Positions 1 through 10,045 of a DNA stretch of 64,000 bases are shown piece after piece. The position numbers were made by a program, and so were the translations under genes. Each line of letters starts with the position of its first letter. Position 1 is the stretch's first letter. This DNA is from Tethya wilhelma. Lineage: Eukaryota > Porifera > Demospongiae > Tethyida > Tethyidae. Where the stretch lies: the NCBI GenBank assembly GCA_964030475.1, contig CAXIPT010000002.1, positions 206,138 through 270,137 on the forward strand, read 5' to 3'. A model generated the notes under the pieces. It did not search any database. It had not been told where the DNA came from and worked only from the letters and a program-made list of their open reading frames with translations.

Positions 1-1546
1 AATTATGAAGAACTTCGAAATGAACTTTTCTAATGTACTGTGACGATTGATAACTTGCTTGAGTTTGCCGTTTATGCTCTCGAGACGATTGTTGGTAGAA
101 TTAAGAAAGTTGCCAGAACACGACTTTAAACCTAGTACCCACTCGCTTCTAATAGAGTGCCAACTGTCTTTAAAGTACTCTACCACTTCTTTTGGTGCAT
201 TTCTTCCCAGTTGGTCATAAAGGCAACTATACTCAGACTTGGTACATGCATAAGCCATTTTCTGAACAAGATCTAGACATAAAGTTCTTTGTCCACTTGT
301 AATACCCATCTTCTTACAAGTGATCTCTCGTCTAAAGCTGCGCAATGCATAAAAAAGGCAGATTAACACAGAAGAATTAGGCATACACTGCTTCAACACA
401 TCTCGTTCTCCAATGTCTTTGTCTGCCATTAATACACGGATGCTATCGTAGCTTACGTTATGCTTTTTGAAAGCATCCATCATCCATGTCATGCTACTGG
501 CATCTTCTGTCACCAGCAGACACACAGCTACAATTTCGCCGAATCCTCACATAACATTAGGTAAGTTGGAAGTCCAAGTTCAAGGAGTTTATAAGTAGCA
601 TCAATACAAACGAACTCAGGATAAGCTTGGAACGTGTCTTTCATTAGCTGATCTTGGAAAAAAAGTCCCTTAAAGTTCTTTTCTTCATCTGAGTAGACTT
701 CCACACTGGCACCTAAACATACACACATATAATTATAGAGAAACTCTTATTAAAGACACAGTGGTGATAAGAAGTCTGAAAACTCACCATATTTATCCAT
801 TTAAGTTTGCACAGTAGCATCCAAATCATTTTTACTCTTTCTTGCAGTCATAACATTAGAGAGGTCCTTTAGTAAAATTACATTGCCAGTTTCTAGAGAG
901 AGCTGCTGCTGAACCATCTTTTTGTTAGCTTTCATCTCTAACAATGATGAGGCTTTTGCTTTGGTTTTTGCAGAATGCTTGCGTTGTTGAGGGAGGTGCT
1001 TGAAGAGTTCCTAATCAATACATAAGTACATGTATGTACCATTGACATCAAAACTTCAGCAGACAAAAACACTAAACAGGTTTATAATCATTCCCTGGGA
1101 CAAATTGTGACAGTGCTCAAAACAGACACTTCGTACAACAAGTGCAGTTCCATTATCATCAAGCCTTAGAGAGACGTGAGCTGGACAGTCCTGTTTAAAA
1201 GTCCTGATACAGTATAATGTGTGATGTTGTGTAAATCAAACTCAGTCTTAGTAAACAAACTGGCTTACGATGTGCACATTGATCCTTTGCCCTTGGATTT
1301 AAATCTCTGTCCACCATGTATACAACACAGCTTAATCTCATAATATTTCAGCTCTGTCTTCAGAAATTTGTTGAGACGCTTCTTTGCTGCCTCGATCGTT
1401 TTAGTATCTCTCTTCCAAAATTGAACGAAGTGCGCTTTTTCATGAGCTTTTACTTTTGTATCCAATTTCTGAAATGTTGAGAATAGATCTCCCACACAAA
1501 AGGTAACTTCATCTCTTCTTACGTCCACTTCTCTACCTATCTCCAT
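1..1546 (-). pseudogene. ZSWIM1/3-like protein of Mutator transposase lineage, 5' four exons, broken
   Basis: Start codon at 1546. I read exon 1 as 1546-1269, exon 2 as 1203-~1095, exon 3 as 1010-788 and exon 4 as 712-1, which runs off the window. Exon 1 gives a FAR1-like N-terminus (VQFWKRDTKTIEAAKKR, then YYEIKLCCIHGG). Exon 4 has the RNase H-like core: VCIDATYKL with the first Asp, LMADKDIGERDV with the second, and NNRLESINGKLK near the edge. This order matches animal ZSWIM1/ZSWIM3 proteins, descended from MULE transposases; the SWIM zinc finger would lie beyond the window. Breaks: an in-frame TAA at 801-803 in exon 3, a one-base frameshift near 538-548 in exon 4, and no GT at the expected exon 2 donor (GGAATG follows CAG). 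It is either a decayed copy or carries sequencing errors; three lesions in four exons favour decay. Confidence 0.8.
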
Positions 1547-1596
1547 GATATTTGCACGTGGACGGTCTATCCTGGTCTATCTTCAGGTACTAGGAA

Positions 1597-1676
1597 TATT
1601 CGTCTTCGCCAACCAGTACCAGTACTTTAAGGGTTAAATTTACGCTACCGGTACTGGTACTCTAGCCACAGCGTTT
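1597..1676. repeat. Left inverted arm of a GGTACCGG-rich element
   Basis: This stretch, with GCTACCGGTACTGG and CTAGCCACAGCG, is the reverse complement of 5335-5412 with few changes. Both arms contain repeated GGTACCGG-type palindromes. The arms lie about 3.7 kb apart and enclose the subterminal repeats, an acidic exon and two nested hairpin elements, so they look like terminal inverted repeats of one transposon. A contig join at 3233 lies between them, so the pairing is an inference. Confidence 0.55.
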
Positions 1677-2635
1677 GTGAATAGTTACTTTTTCAACACT
1701 TGGAACATTATCTTAAGGTGAAAAACATTGTTTGTGATAAATAAAGTTTTCTCACAGTACAGATAAAGAACTTAGTCTTTTTGACTGACTATCGACTTAG
1801 AAAATTTTCTGTGATTAAATAATACGCTTTTGACAAAAAACGTTTATTATTCCTTTAAAACATTTTTTAGCACAAAAGAAACTTTTGTGAATAGTTACTT
1901 TTTTCATCACTTGGAACATTATCTTGAGGTGAAAAACATTGTGATAAACAAAGTTTTCTCACAGTACAGATAAAGAACATAGTCTTTTTGACTGAGTATC
2001 GACTTAGAAAATCTTCTGTGATTGAAAAATACAAAGGCAAAACAAATCCTTTTTTTCAAATGTGTACTTTTTGGTTTTAAAAACTTTTCTAAGTCCAGTC
2101 ACTCAAAAAGACAAAGTTCTTTTTCTCTTCCATTGACAAATTGTGACCTAGTTGCAGTTGTTTGAAAGTACGAGCATATGAAAGTGACCATTTTGATAAT
2201 TGTACATTGAATAGTTTACATTGCCTACACATTTGTGACAATTTAGTTTTTTTAAAACAGAACATTCTCTAGATGTTAATAAATTTTTAGTGATTTTGTC
2301 AAATGTGTACTTTTTGATCTTAGAAAATTTTATAAGTCTATAGTCACTTAAAAAGACTAAGTTCTTTTTCTGTATCGTGGAAAACTTTGTTTTTCAATTC
2401 TTGATGTTTATTAAATCGAGAGAATGTTCCGAAAAAAAAAAAATTTTTTTAAAAAAATGTTTTGTGCTAGAAAATGTTTTCAAGGCAAAATATGTGACAC
2501 AATTTTGGAAAACAGACCAGATGTATTCGCCGGTAAAAATCACGATTATTGTTTCTTTTGTAATTACATCATAAGTAGATGCGGAAAACAAAATTTGATT
2601 TGGCTAGGTTAGATGTAGCCTTTAATCCTTTAATT
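1677..2635. repeat. Subterminal direct and inverted repeats, no gene
   Basis: A ~200-bp unit (AGTTACTTTTT, then CACAGTACAGATAAAGAAC, then AGTCTTTTTGACTGA) occurs at 1675-1815 and again at 1885-2015. The same unit recurs at 5183-5330. Reversed versions lie at 2090-2130 and 2325-2375. The last ~150 bp (2488-2635) recur in reverse at 9838-9990. I see no coding potential; short open frames here come from A/T-rich repeats. Such arrays of subterminal repeats are usual inside long-ended DNA transposons. Confidence 0.6.
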
Positions 2636-2941
2636 ACGAATGACTGGAAAACCCGTCATTAGTGCTTGCGCACTAAATTACAATTGACGGGAAAACACGT
2701 TATAGCCAATATGGCTGCAGTTAGCGCCAATTTACAGCTCAACACCAGCTGCAGCGAGGTGTGAGCAATACTCTCAGCTGCTATTTTCAACATAGTTTAC
2801 TACCAAGCTTACCTGCGGCTCTTCTGCAACCCACGCGCGCGATAGTAAAGCGAGTATTTCTAGCTACTCCCACTCATTGCAAGGTAGGTGTACTTACGTA
2901 AACTGTGAATATTTGATAGTACAAAAGATAATACATGTAAA

Positions 2942-3147
2942 ATGCAATATAGAAAGGATAGGATGGCAGTTAGGCCTTCCTTCTCAGCTGAAGATGTGGT
3001 CAACATGCTATCAGATGATGAGAATGAAGGAGAGAATGTAGCTAATGATGAAGTGACACATTTTCCTGGAAGTGACGATGAATTCGGAGTATATGAAGAG
3101 ACAGTCGGCAATTCTGATAGTGAGCTTGAAGATCAAATTAACAGCAG
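2942..3147 (+). CDS. Acidic N-terminal exon, possibly of a piggyBac-like transposase
   Basis: The reading frame starts MQYRKDRMAVRPSFSAEDVV and continues as an acidic tract with SDDENEGE and PGSDDEFGVYEE motifs, ending in a good donor (AACAGCAG followed by GTAAAG). Acidic N-termini of this kind (RxSxxAEEVxxML, SDDE) open piggyBac-derived proteins (PGBD), which is why I suggest that family, but no catalytic domain is visible: the contig breaks at 3233 and what follows is an unrelated hairpin element. The exon sits between the GGTACCGG-rich inverted arms, so it may be the first exon of that transposon's own gene. The 2640-2941 stretch upstream is more GC-rich and holds a CGCGCGCG run; no further feature is seen there. 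Confidence 0.4.
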
Positions 3148-3233
3148 GTAAAGAGCCAGTAGTGTATGTGCATCTTAGTGTATGCACATGTAAAAGAAAG
3201 AATGTAAATTTTGATAGTATGACAATTGTTTAN

Positions 3234-5181
3234 AACTAAAATATAACGAACCTCCAATTTTCTCCTACTTCTTCTTCTTCTTCTATGTTATTTCAGCGTA
3301 TCTCGAAGACTGTTCTCTTTCAGAAGCTGTTTTCTAAACGAACAAACTTAGTACCATTGTCTTTACGTGCTTTTGGTATTGTGTGCTCGAGTCTCCCGTT
3401 GAATGGCTAGATACAAGGCGAAAAGCGCTTCTCCGTATGGTAGCCATACATCATGCATAGATTCATAAGCTACTTGAAAAGTCAAATTGACAACCCTTTT
3501 CCAGGTAGATAAGTGTGCGTTATTTGGAATCCTGCCTGCCCTCTTACCTGAGGATTTCTGGTTGTGCTGGACTCTCTGTAACCTTTCAGTCTTCAATATT
3601 TAGGAGGTGAATAGACTACTGTGTTATGTAGTATTCATTATAAGATGAACAAAGCAATTAAATTTTGGTAGATACAGCTCAGCCTCCTGAGATTACTAAT
3701 CAGCCTGAGCATAGATTAGCTATAATATTCATGCAGATAGTGTACAAGTAACTACCATATACGCACAAACTCGAATGTGATTTGTAGAATTATGAAAAAA
3801 TGAGAACAAACAAATAAAAAATACATTGGAAATGTAATTCCCAGTACTGTAGTACTGGGTACATAGGAATGGCACGGATGGCCCATTAGCGTAATACAAA
3901 TATTCACGCTAATAACTCTGCAAAAAATGAGTGCTTGATACTAAAAGTCTTCTAAAGCTACTTCTTAGCTCATTTTCTTTCTAACAAGCCCAAAAACATG
4001 GCATAAAACCATCGCTAAGGTACCGAACTAAAATATGCCAAACCTCCAATTTGCTCCATCTTCTTCTTCTTCTTCTATCTTGATACGACTTTTCTCAAAA
4101 AGCATTCACTTTCCGAGGTTGATTCTTGAACGAATAGACGTGGTTTCTTTGTCTTCAGGTCCTTTTGGCATCGATTTTTTTATGTCTCTCATTGAGTCGC
4201 TAGATGCAAGGGGAAAAGTGCCTTCTCCATATGGCAGTCATTAATTTCTACACTCATGGATAATTCATAAGCTACTTGAAAATTCAAATGACGACCCTTT
4301 TCCGGATAGACAAGTGTGCGTTATTTGGAATTCGAATATTCGCTGCTTCCTGCTTTTAATTGACGTTTACTAGTTGTGCTGAACTCTCTGTAACATTTCA
4401 GTCTTCAATATTTATGAGGTGAATACTTTGTTACAGTTATATGTAGTTGTGACTATTAGAAGATAAGAAAAGCCAATAAATTTGTTACAATCTAAGAAAC
4501 AGCTCCAGCCTCCTGAGACGCTTTCAGTACTGACTTTTATACTGCCATGCTGATAGCAAAAATTATATAAGCTATAATATCCCTTGCTGATAGTGTACAA
4601 GTAACTACCATATACATGCAAACTCAAATATGATTCGTAGAATTATGAAAAAATGAGAACAAACAAGTAAAAAAAAACATTGGAAATGTATTGAGACATA
4701 GGAATGGTTAAATTGTAAAAAGAAAGCAAACAAGATGGAATGTCTGTTTGAGTGTGTAAAGAATTATTCCTATGGGCAACATGAGGGACTCAACATGGAA
4801 AGAGAGTCACGGTAATACATGCAGCCCACACAGGAAGAATTCTGCACACACTCAAGCAGCCATTCCATCTTGTTTGCTTTCTTTTTACGATTTAACCTTT
4901 CCTATGTCTTAATACATTTCCAATGTTTTTTCTTACTTGTGAGACATAGGAATGGCCAAATCGTAAAAAGAAGGCAAACAAGATGGAATGGCTGGCAGAG
5001 TGTGTAAAGAATTATTCCTATGGGCAACATGAGGGACTCAACATGGAAAGAGAGTACTACATGCATCCCACACAGGAAGAATTCGGCACACACTCAGACA
5101 GCCATTCCATCATGTTTGCCTTCTTTTTACGATTTGGCCATTCCTATGTCTCATTACATTTCCAATGTTTTCTTTTACTTG
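3234..5181 (+). mobile_element. Family-1 hairpin element, outer copy interrupted by a second copy
   Basis: From the join at 3233 to 3837 the sequence matches the body of the family seen complete at 13437-14505. It breaks inside the right-hand hairpin arm after GGAAATGTAA and resumes at 4940 with TGAGACATAGG, running to the terminal ACTTG at 5181. Its own left end is lost at the contig join. The hairpin arms, about 98 bp each, flank a ~75-bp loop. The right flank begins with T, as in all complete copies. Confidence 0.8.
3838..4939 (+). mobile_element. Family-1 hairpin element, copy A (nested)
   Basis: A complete copy. It starts TTCCCAGTAC with an 8-bp stem/4-nt loop hairpin (CCCAGTAC, then GTACTGGG) and ends in a ~265-bp hairpin whose last bases are ACTTG. 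The uninterrupted target is known because it is the family's own hairpin arm (compare 14256-14280): insertion fell between A and T of GTAATGAG, with no target duplication. A CTT-rich run and a GTGTGCGTTATTTGGAATTC motif lie in the body. It encodes no protein. Confidence 0.85.
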
Positions 5182-5480
5182 TGATAAACAAAATTTTCTC
5201 ACAGTACAGATAAAGAACTTAGTCTTTTTGACTGACTATCGACTTCAATTTTCTCTGACTAAAAGATAAACTTTTGACAAAAAACGTTCAGTTTGCCTTG
5301 AAAATATTTTTTAATACAAAAGAAACACTTTTGTGCAACGCTGTGGCTAGAGTACTGGTACCGGTAGCGTAAATTTAACGCTTAAAGTACCGGTACCGGT
5401 TCGCGAAGACAAATAACCTTAGTACCGGTACCGGTAACGAAAATTAACACCAATAAAGTACCGGCAAGGCTATAAATCCC
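5182..5480. repeat. Subterminal repeat and right inverted arm of the GGTACCGG-rich element
   Basis: 5183-5330 repeats the unit at 1741-1880 in the same orientation. 5335-5412 is the inverted partner of 1597-1676. Further GGTACCGG copies continue to about 5460. 5481-5720 shows nothing I can name. Confidence 0.55.
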
Positions 5481-5723
5481 TGTGCGGTTCTTAGCCAACT
5501 GACAGAAGCTAATCTAGTCACGTCAGGCAACGACAGTTCAATGTATACATAAGCTATATAAATAGCCAGATGATCAGGCTGTTTTTCCAGCTAGGGTTGA
5601 TTTCACTTATATAAATCACAACTCTATTAAATATCTCCAATAAAATCATGTGATAATAAACTTTAATATTTGAACACAATACTCTGGCATTAATGCTATC
5701 ATAACATCAGTTATACTTTCAAT

Positions 5724-6481
5724 TTACTTCTTAGAATAGCAAGACCTACAAAACCATTGTCTTCCTTTGGGCTGTGCTTTCAGACTCACACACCGAAAAT
5801 GGTACCAAAGTAGGCACGCATCACAAATGATGGACAAGTCACTGTGAAGATCACGGTAACAGGCATGGCAGGTCCAGACTATACTTTTCATTTTGGTCTT
5901 GATAACACTGTCGAGGAGCAGCATCACTCGAAAAGTATCGACGAATTAAGCAGACATCTACATTCTCATCTAGAATTGAATCAGGAATTCTTTCTGGTTT
6001 GCACTCCACATGCTCTTGTTCTATCAGCAAGCTGCTGTCTATAGCATCTTTAGCCACTTCTTTGTCCACAAACCATGAGAGAACTACATGAAACAATAGA
6101 ATACTGCAATTGCACACACATGTACATGTATATGTATATACACAAGCAAAAGGCATTGTTGTTCATACATGTACTGAGCAGTGAAGTTCAACCTTTCCAT
6201 TTTTCTGTAGTGTGAAGTCGACTAAAGCTAACAGTTTTTTTTTTAATGTAGATGGTCTCTTCTGTTACGCTTTGCTGGGAGACCGATGATTGTCAAATCA
6301 CTACCTTTGGGTCTTCCCCTCTTGATAGGTGGTGGGACCTTTGGCCCTATATATATAGGGTATATAACAGATTCTAATTATTGCCTCCCACAATAGACAT
6401 GTACATTACCTAAAGAGTATTCAGTCTGATGCTCCGATGAATCATCATTTTCTAGTCCAGTGGCAGTGGCGTCTATCAGGT
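5724..6481 (-). pseudogene. C-terminal exons with a PHD-type zinc finger
   Basis: Two exons read on the minus strand. The first, 6481-6410, lies between a clear acceptor and a GTAATG donor and gives an acidic stretch (ENDDSSEHQTEYSLG). The second, ~6083-5724, opens with WFVDKEVAKDAIDSS and ends with a PHD finger: WTCHACYRD, then IICDACLLWYHFRCV, then WFCRSCYSKK and a stop. The Cys4-His-Cys3 spacing is complete (C..C, C..C, H..C, C..C). PHD fingers read histone H3 tails in known chromatin proteins and also close many transposon-derived proteins. A frameshift near 5930-5946 separates the two parts of the last exon, so the copy is broken or has a base error. Upstream exons are not found; the contig ends at 6732. 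Confidence 0.65.
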
Positions 6482-6732
6482 CTGTTAAAATCACAAACAC
6501 AATATATATATATATACACACGTATATGACATTTTGGCATACACCGTGATCAACTGCTATATGTACACACACACACACACACACACACCTGTGGTATCTT
6601 CTCTCCCTGTTTGGCTACATCCACCATCTAACTGAGTTTCCCCATTCGTAACTTAAACTTCAGTAAGTGCTCGGTCCAAAGAGATGTTTTGTTTCTGTTG
6701 CTTGCCTACAGGTCTGTCTTCTTCAAAGTCAN

Positions 6733-7634
6733 CACACACTCAAACAGCCATTCCATCTTGTTTGCTTTCTTTTTACGATTTGGCCATTCCTATGTCTCAT
6801 TACATTTCCAATGTTTTTTTTCACTTGTTTGTTCTCATGTTTTCATAATTCATGAATCTTATTGAGTGTGCGTGTATATGGTAGTTACTTTGTACACTAT
6901 CAGCATAGATATTTATGCTATCAGTGATTGAAAAGTCAGACTAAGAGTGAAGCTAAAGCATCTCTGGAGGCTGCCGGGATATTAACAAATGTACTTGCTT
7001 TGCAAATCTTCTTATAGTGACAACTACATAATAAGTGTAACAAAGTATTCACCTCCTAAATATTGAAGACTGAAAAGTTACAGAGAGTTCAGCACACCAG
7101 AAATCTTCAGGTATTGCAGGCAGGAAGCGAATATTTGAATTCCAAATAACGCACACCTGTATATCTGGAAAGGGTCGTCATTTAAATTTTCGAGTAGCTT
7201 ATGAATTTATGCATGAGTGTAGAAATGAATGGCTGCCATACGGAGAAGGCGCTCTTCGCCTTGTATCTAGCCACTTGATGAGAGACACGATCAGGCGATA
7301 CCAAAAGCGGGTGAAGACAAAGAAACTAAGTATATTCGTTCAAGAATCAGCTTCTGAAGGTGAACAGTTTTCGAGAAACGCTGAAATAACATAGAAGAAG
7401 AAGAAGAAGATGATGGAGAAAATTGGAGGTTTGGCATGTTTTATTTTGGTACTTTAGCGATGGTTTTAGGCCATGTTTTTAGGCTTGTTAGAAAGAGAAT
7501 GAGCTAAATAGTAGCTTGAGAAACCTTTTAGTGCCAAACGCTCATTTTTTGCAGAGTTATTCGTGTGAATATTTGTATTGCGCTAATGGGCCATTTGTGC
7601 CATTCCTATGTACCCAGTACTACCGTACTGGTAA
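6733..7634 (-). mobile_element. Family-1 hairpin element, copy B
   Basis: Minus-strand copy. The short-hairpin end (CCAGTAC/GTACTGGG with a changed first stem base) is at 7634 and is flanked by TTA. The long-hairpin end is cut by the contig join at 6732, inside the arm, as expected if assembly fails at strong hairpins. The body carries the CTT-run (GAAGAAGAAG here) and the AATAACGCACAC motif shared by the family. Confidence 0.8.
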
Positions 7635-8345
7635 TAATGCAGCTAATCAACAATCAAGCTTACTATACTCCAGGTCTTTTTGCTTAGTGAAGCTTTTTTC
7701 TGGTAAAATAAGCCTAACATACGGGAGGGTCAAATACACTAAAATATAGTCGCGCGTATAAAGCTTTCTTTCCAGTTAGTCAGCAATGCTTACAAAAGCG
7801 ATACTATGGCATTATAGCCTAACTATCCCTGCACCTACGTAGCAAGTTTCAAGCTTATCCTCTGAAGGGTTGTAGAAAAAACGTCAATCTAAAGTCGACC
7901 ATCGCCCTAGCTCCCAACGACGACTAGCGCCACGATTTACTAGCAGTTCTAAGTCTGACTTGATATTTTAGTAGAGTAGTCCCTTACCTATTCGTATATA
8001 TAGTTTGAAGTTCAGGGCTAATATCTTAGCTTGCAAAATAATCACTAGTGCTGCCTTGACGCGATTTTGCATAAACCGCGGTTTGAAACACCCAAGCGGA
8101 TGACGCGATTTAGCGTCAACCACAGGTAATCAGTTAAACGACCCTAACGTAAAACTAGAGGCACAGATCAATACGTTGCAAGATGAGGCGTTCAAATCCA
8201 ACTTAGCGTTCTTGAGTCAGAAGTGACTGAAGTTTGATAATCTATGGAATGGTAGCAAGAGAAGTGCAGATAACACTAACTCCTGCTGATATACCTGAAG
8301 CTCAGAGGAGGTGGCAAGTGTGCAATTAAAGATCGCGCGGATAAC
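7635..8345. other. Non-coding stretch with diverged repeat
   Basis: 7870-8000 resembles the body of the TTAA-flanked element at 52646-58260 (AGTCTGACTTGATATTTTAGTAGAG against AGACTTGACTCTTCCTTAGCATTCTAGTAGAG). The rest shows no gene or clear repeat. Confidence 0.35.
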
Positions 8346-8488
8346 GTTGATCGGTTAAAAATTGCTGAGTCAGCGATCTTTTTTTGCCTGATCAGCATTT
8401 ATTCCTTGTACACTGCAGATATACCTCTGTAAATGTTGCTGAATCAGCAGAAAAAGATCGCTGATTCAGCAATTTTTAAGCAATCAAC
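8346..8488. repeat. Inverted repeat with ~40-bp arms
   Basis: 8346-8387 (GTTGATCGGTTAAAAATTGC...) pairs with 8451-8488 with few mismatches, leaving a ~63-nt loop. Both arms centre on GCTGAxTCAGC, itself a palindrome. It may be a small MITE; no target duplication was found. Confidence 0.6.
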
Positions 8489-8504
8489 ATTATTCATCTG
8501 ATAT

Positions 8505-9247
8505 CTAATTGCTTGCTTGCAACCTCAGCTGACTTCCCCGAGCCTTTCAATAAGCACTCTGTGTCTCAGCTACATTGGTGGATGTTGTGTAGAGGCATCA
8601 ATGTGCCAAGGTCTTGGAGAAAGCAGCAAGTAATAGACAAGTACGCATGCAATATTTATTGTAGAGTGTGTCTAGTTACATACACTACAAGTACGAGCTG
8701 TAGTTACCCTGCCTGTTTATAGAATACAGCAAGTCAAACATGATGTCATCCCTGTAGTTGATGTAGATGGATCATGATTATGTATACAAGAAATACATCT
8801 CTCTTGCTGAAGCTGGACAACAAGTTGCTCGACCAGGACCACCATCTCCTCCTTTTACAGAATGGAAACTGGTCTCTGAAGCCACATGTAAAGACGTTGG
8901 TATTCATATTTCTCTTGTGACCTCAAGTAAACATTAAATTATCTCACTTCAGTTACGCTAATATTTGTTTACTTGCTGCTTTTTTTCCCCTTCATTTTAT
9001 ATTCCTACTGTAAGTTTGGTGTATACTTACCTTGCTGGACATTTGGGCCATTATGGTGACCAGGGCACTTGCACGAGGATACACTCATTGGGCTTCTGGG
9101 AGATTACAACAAATGGAAGTGAATGTGTCGCACCCAGCTTACTATCATGTTCGCTGTCAGATGAAGCCTTCTACACTGTGTACATGCTTTGGGGAGAGAA
9201 GGAAAACTACCAAACATTTGCTCAGCTACTTGTAAATGTACTGCAGG
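8505..9247 (+). pseudogene. SAP-like plus SWIM-type transposon protein fragment (YqaJ/SWIM-like N-terminus)
   Basis: Three collinear pieces in different frames. 8525-8640 gives SVSQLHWWMLCRGINVP, which fits a SAP helix-turn-helix (L..WL..RG). 8775-8915 gives YKKYISLAEAGQQVARPGP. 9060-9247 gives ARGYTHWASGRLQQMEV, then YYHVRCQMKPS, then SATCKCTAG ending at a donor (GTATGT). The order SAP, ARGY-H-SG, then CxCxAG (first half of a SWIM zinc finger) is what I remember of cnidarian and sponge proteins that continue into a YqaJ nuclease domain. At least two frameshifts fall between the pieces, so this copy is dead unless the bases are wrong. Nothing after the donor continues it. Confidence 0.5.
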
Positions 9248-9499
9248 GTATGTTCATCAGTTTTTTAATATATACATCACACACATGTACTCTCTCTCTC
9301 ACACACACACAATCATTGAATTGAATTTTTGTGCTTACATGCATCTGGCCTATTGTCACACATGTTTGTTTACTAGTATTTCCTATGATGGGTAAATGAA
9401 ACCAAATACATGATTGTTTTGAACTTTTCATGCACTTTGGTCATTACTATGCGTGATCATTCTATTTAATACCCACCTGCTAACCTTACACTCAAGTTT

Positions 9500-9692
9500 A
9501 TAAGTACTTACTTGCTTTTTGTCTTCTTCTTGAGTTATCTCTTGGCTTTCTTCTTCTTTTGCAGCACTTGGAAGAAATTTTAGCGAGGCTTCTTTATAGG
9601 TAATTACTTGCTTGTTGTCTTCTTCTTGAGTTAGCTTTTGGCTTTTTTTCTTTGTAGGACTTGGAAAAAATTTTTAAGGGGCGCTTCATCAG
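9500..9692. repeat. Tandem duplication, two ~95-bp units
   Basis: TTACTTGCTTTTTGTCTTC... at about 9507 repeats at about 9602 with a few changes. The 9248-9500 and 9693-9837 stretches contain a short CA microsatellite (9295-9312) and nothing else I can name. Confidence 0.6.
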
Positions 9693-9837
9693 TATGCAAT
9701 TATTCTACTACAAACTCATTTCACTACAATGGGCAACATGAATAATTATGACACAGAGAGTATATGGAGTGATTGTAGTACACCATAGCAACATATTTAT
9801 TGACATTTTTTGCATAGTAATTGTATTGAGCGATTGG

Positions 9838-10008
9838 TTTTTAAAGGCTATATCTAACCTAGCCGAATCAAATTTTGTTTTCCGCATCTACTTATGACGT
9901 TATTGCAAAAGAAACAATAATCGTGATTTTTACCGGCGAATACATCTGGTCTGTTTTCCAAAATTGGGTCACATATTTTGCCTTGAAAACATTTTATGCA
10001 AGCGTACT
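9838..10008. repeat. Inverted copy of the 2488-2635 transposon end
   Basis: CTAACCTAGCCGAATC through CCTTGAAAAC reads as the reverse complement of 2488-2635 with few differences. It runs straight into sequencing adapter at 10009. Confidence 0.7.
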
Positions 10009-10044
10009 TCTCTTATACACATCTGACGCTGCCGACGAAGATAG
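10009..10044. other. Illumina Nextera adapter contamination at contig end
   Basis: 10009-10038 matches, over 30 bases as I recall the adapter, the reverse complement of the Nextera read-1 transposase adapter (TCTCTTATACACATCTGACG and onward to GCCGACGA). It is followed by six bases and the 'n' at 10045. Its translation contains the well-known contaminant peptide LLYTSDAADE. This is not biology. Confidence 0.95.
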
Positions 10045-10045
10045 N

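Noticed and set aside
2394..2612. Short frames on both strands over the poly(A)/poly(T) stretch
   Set aside because: They lie in a repeated transposon end (also at 9838) and have no protein-like composition.
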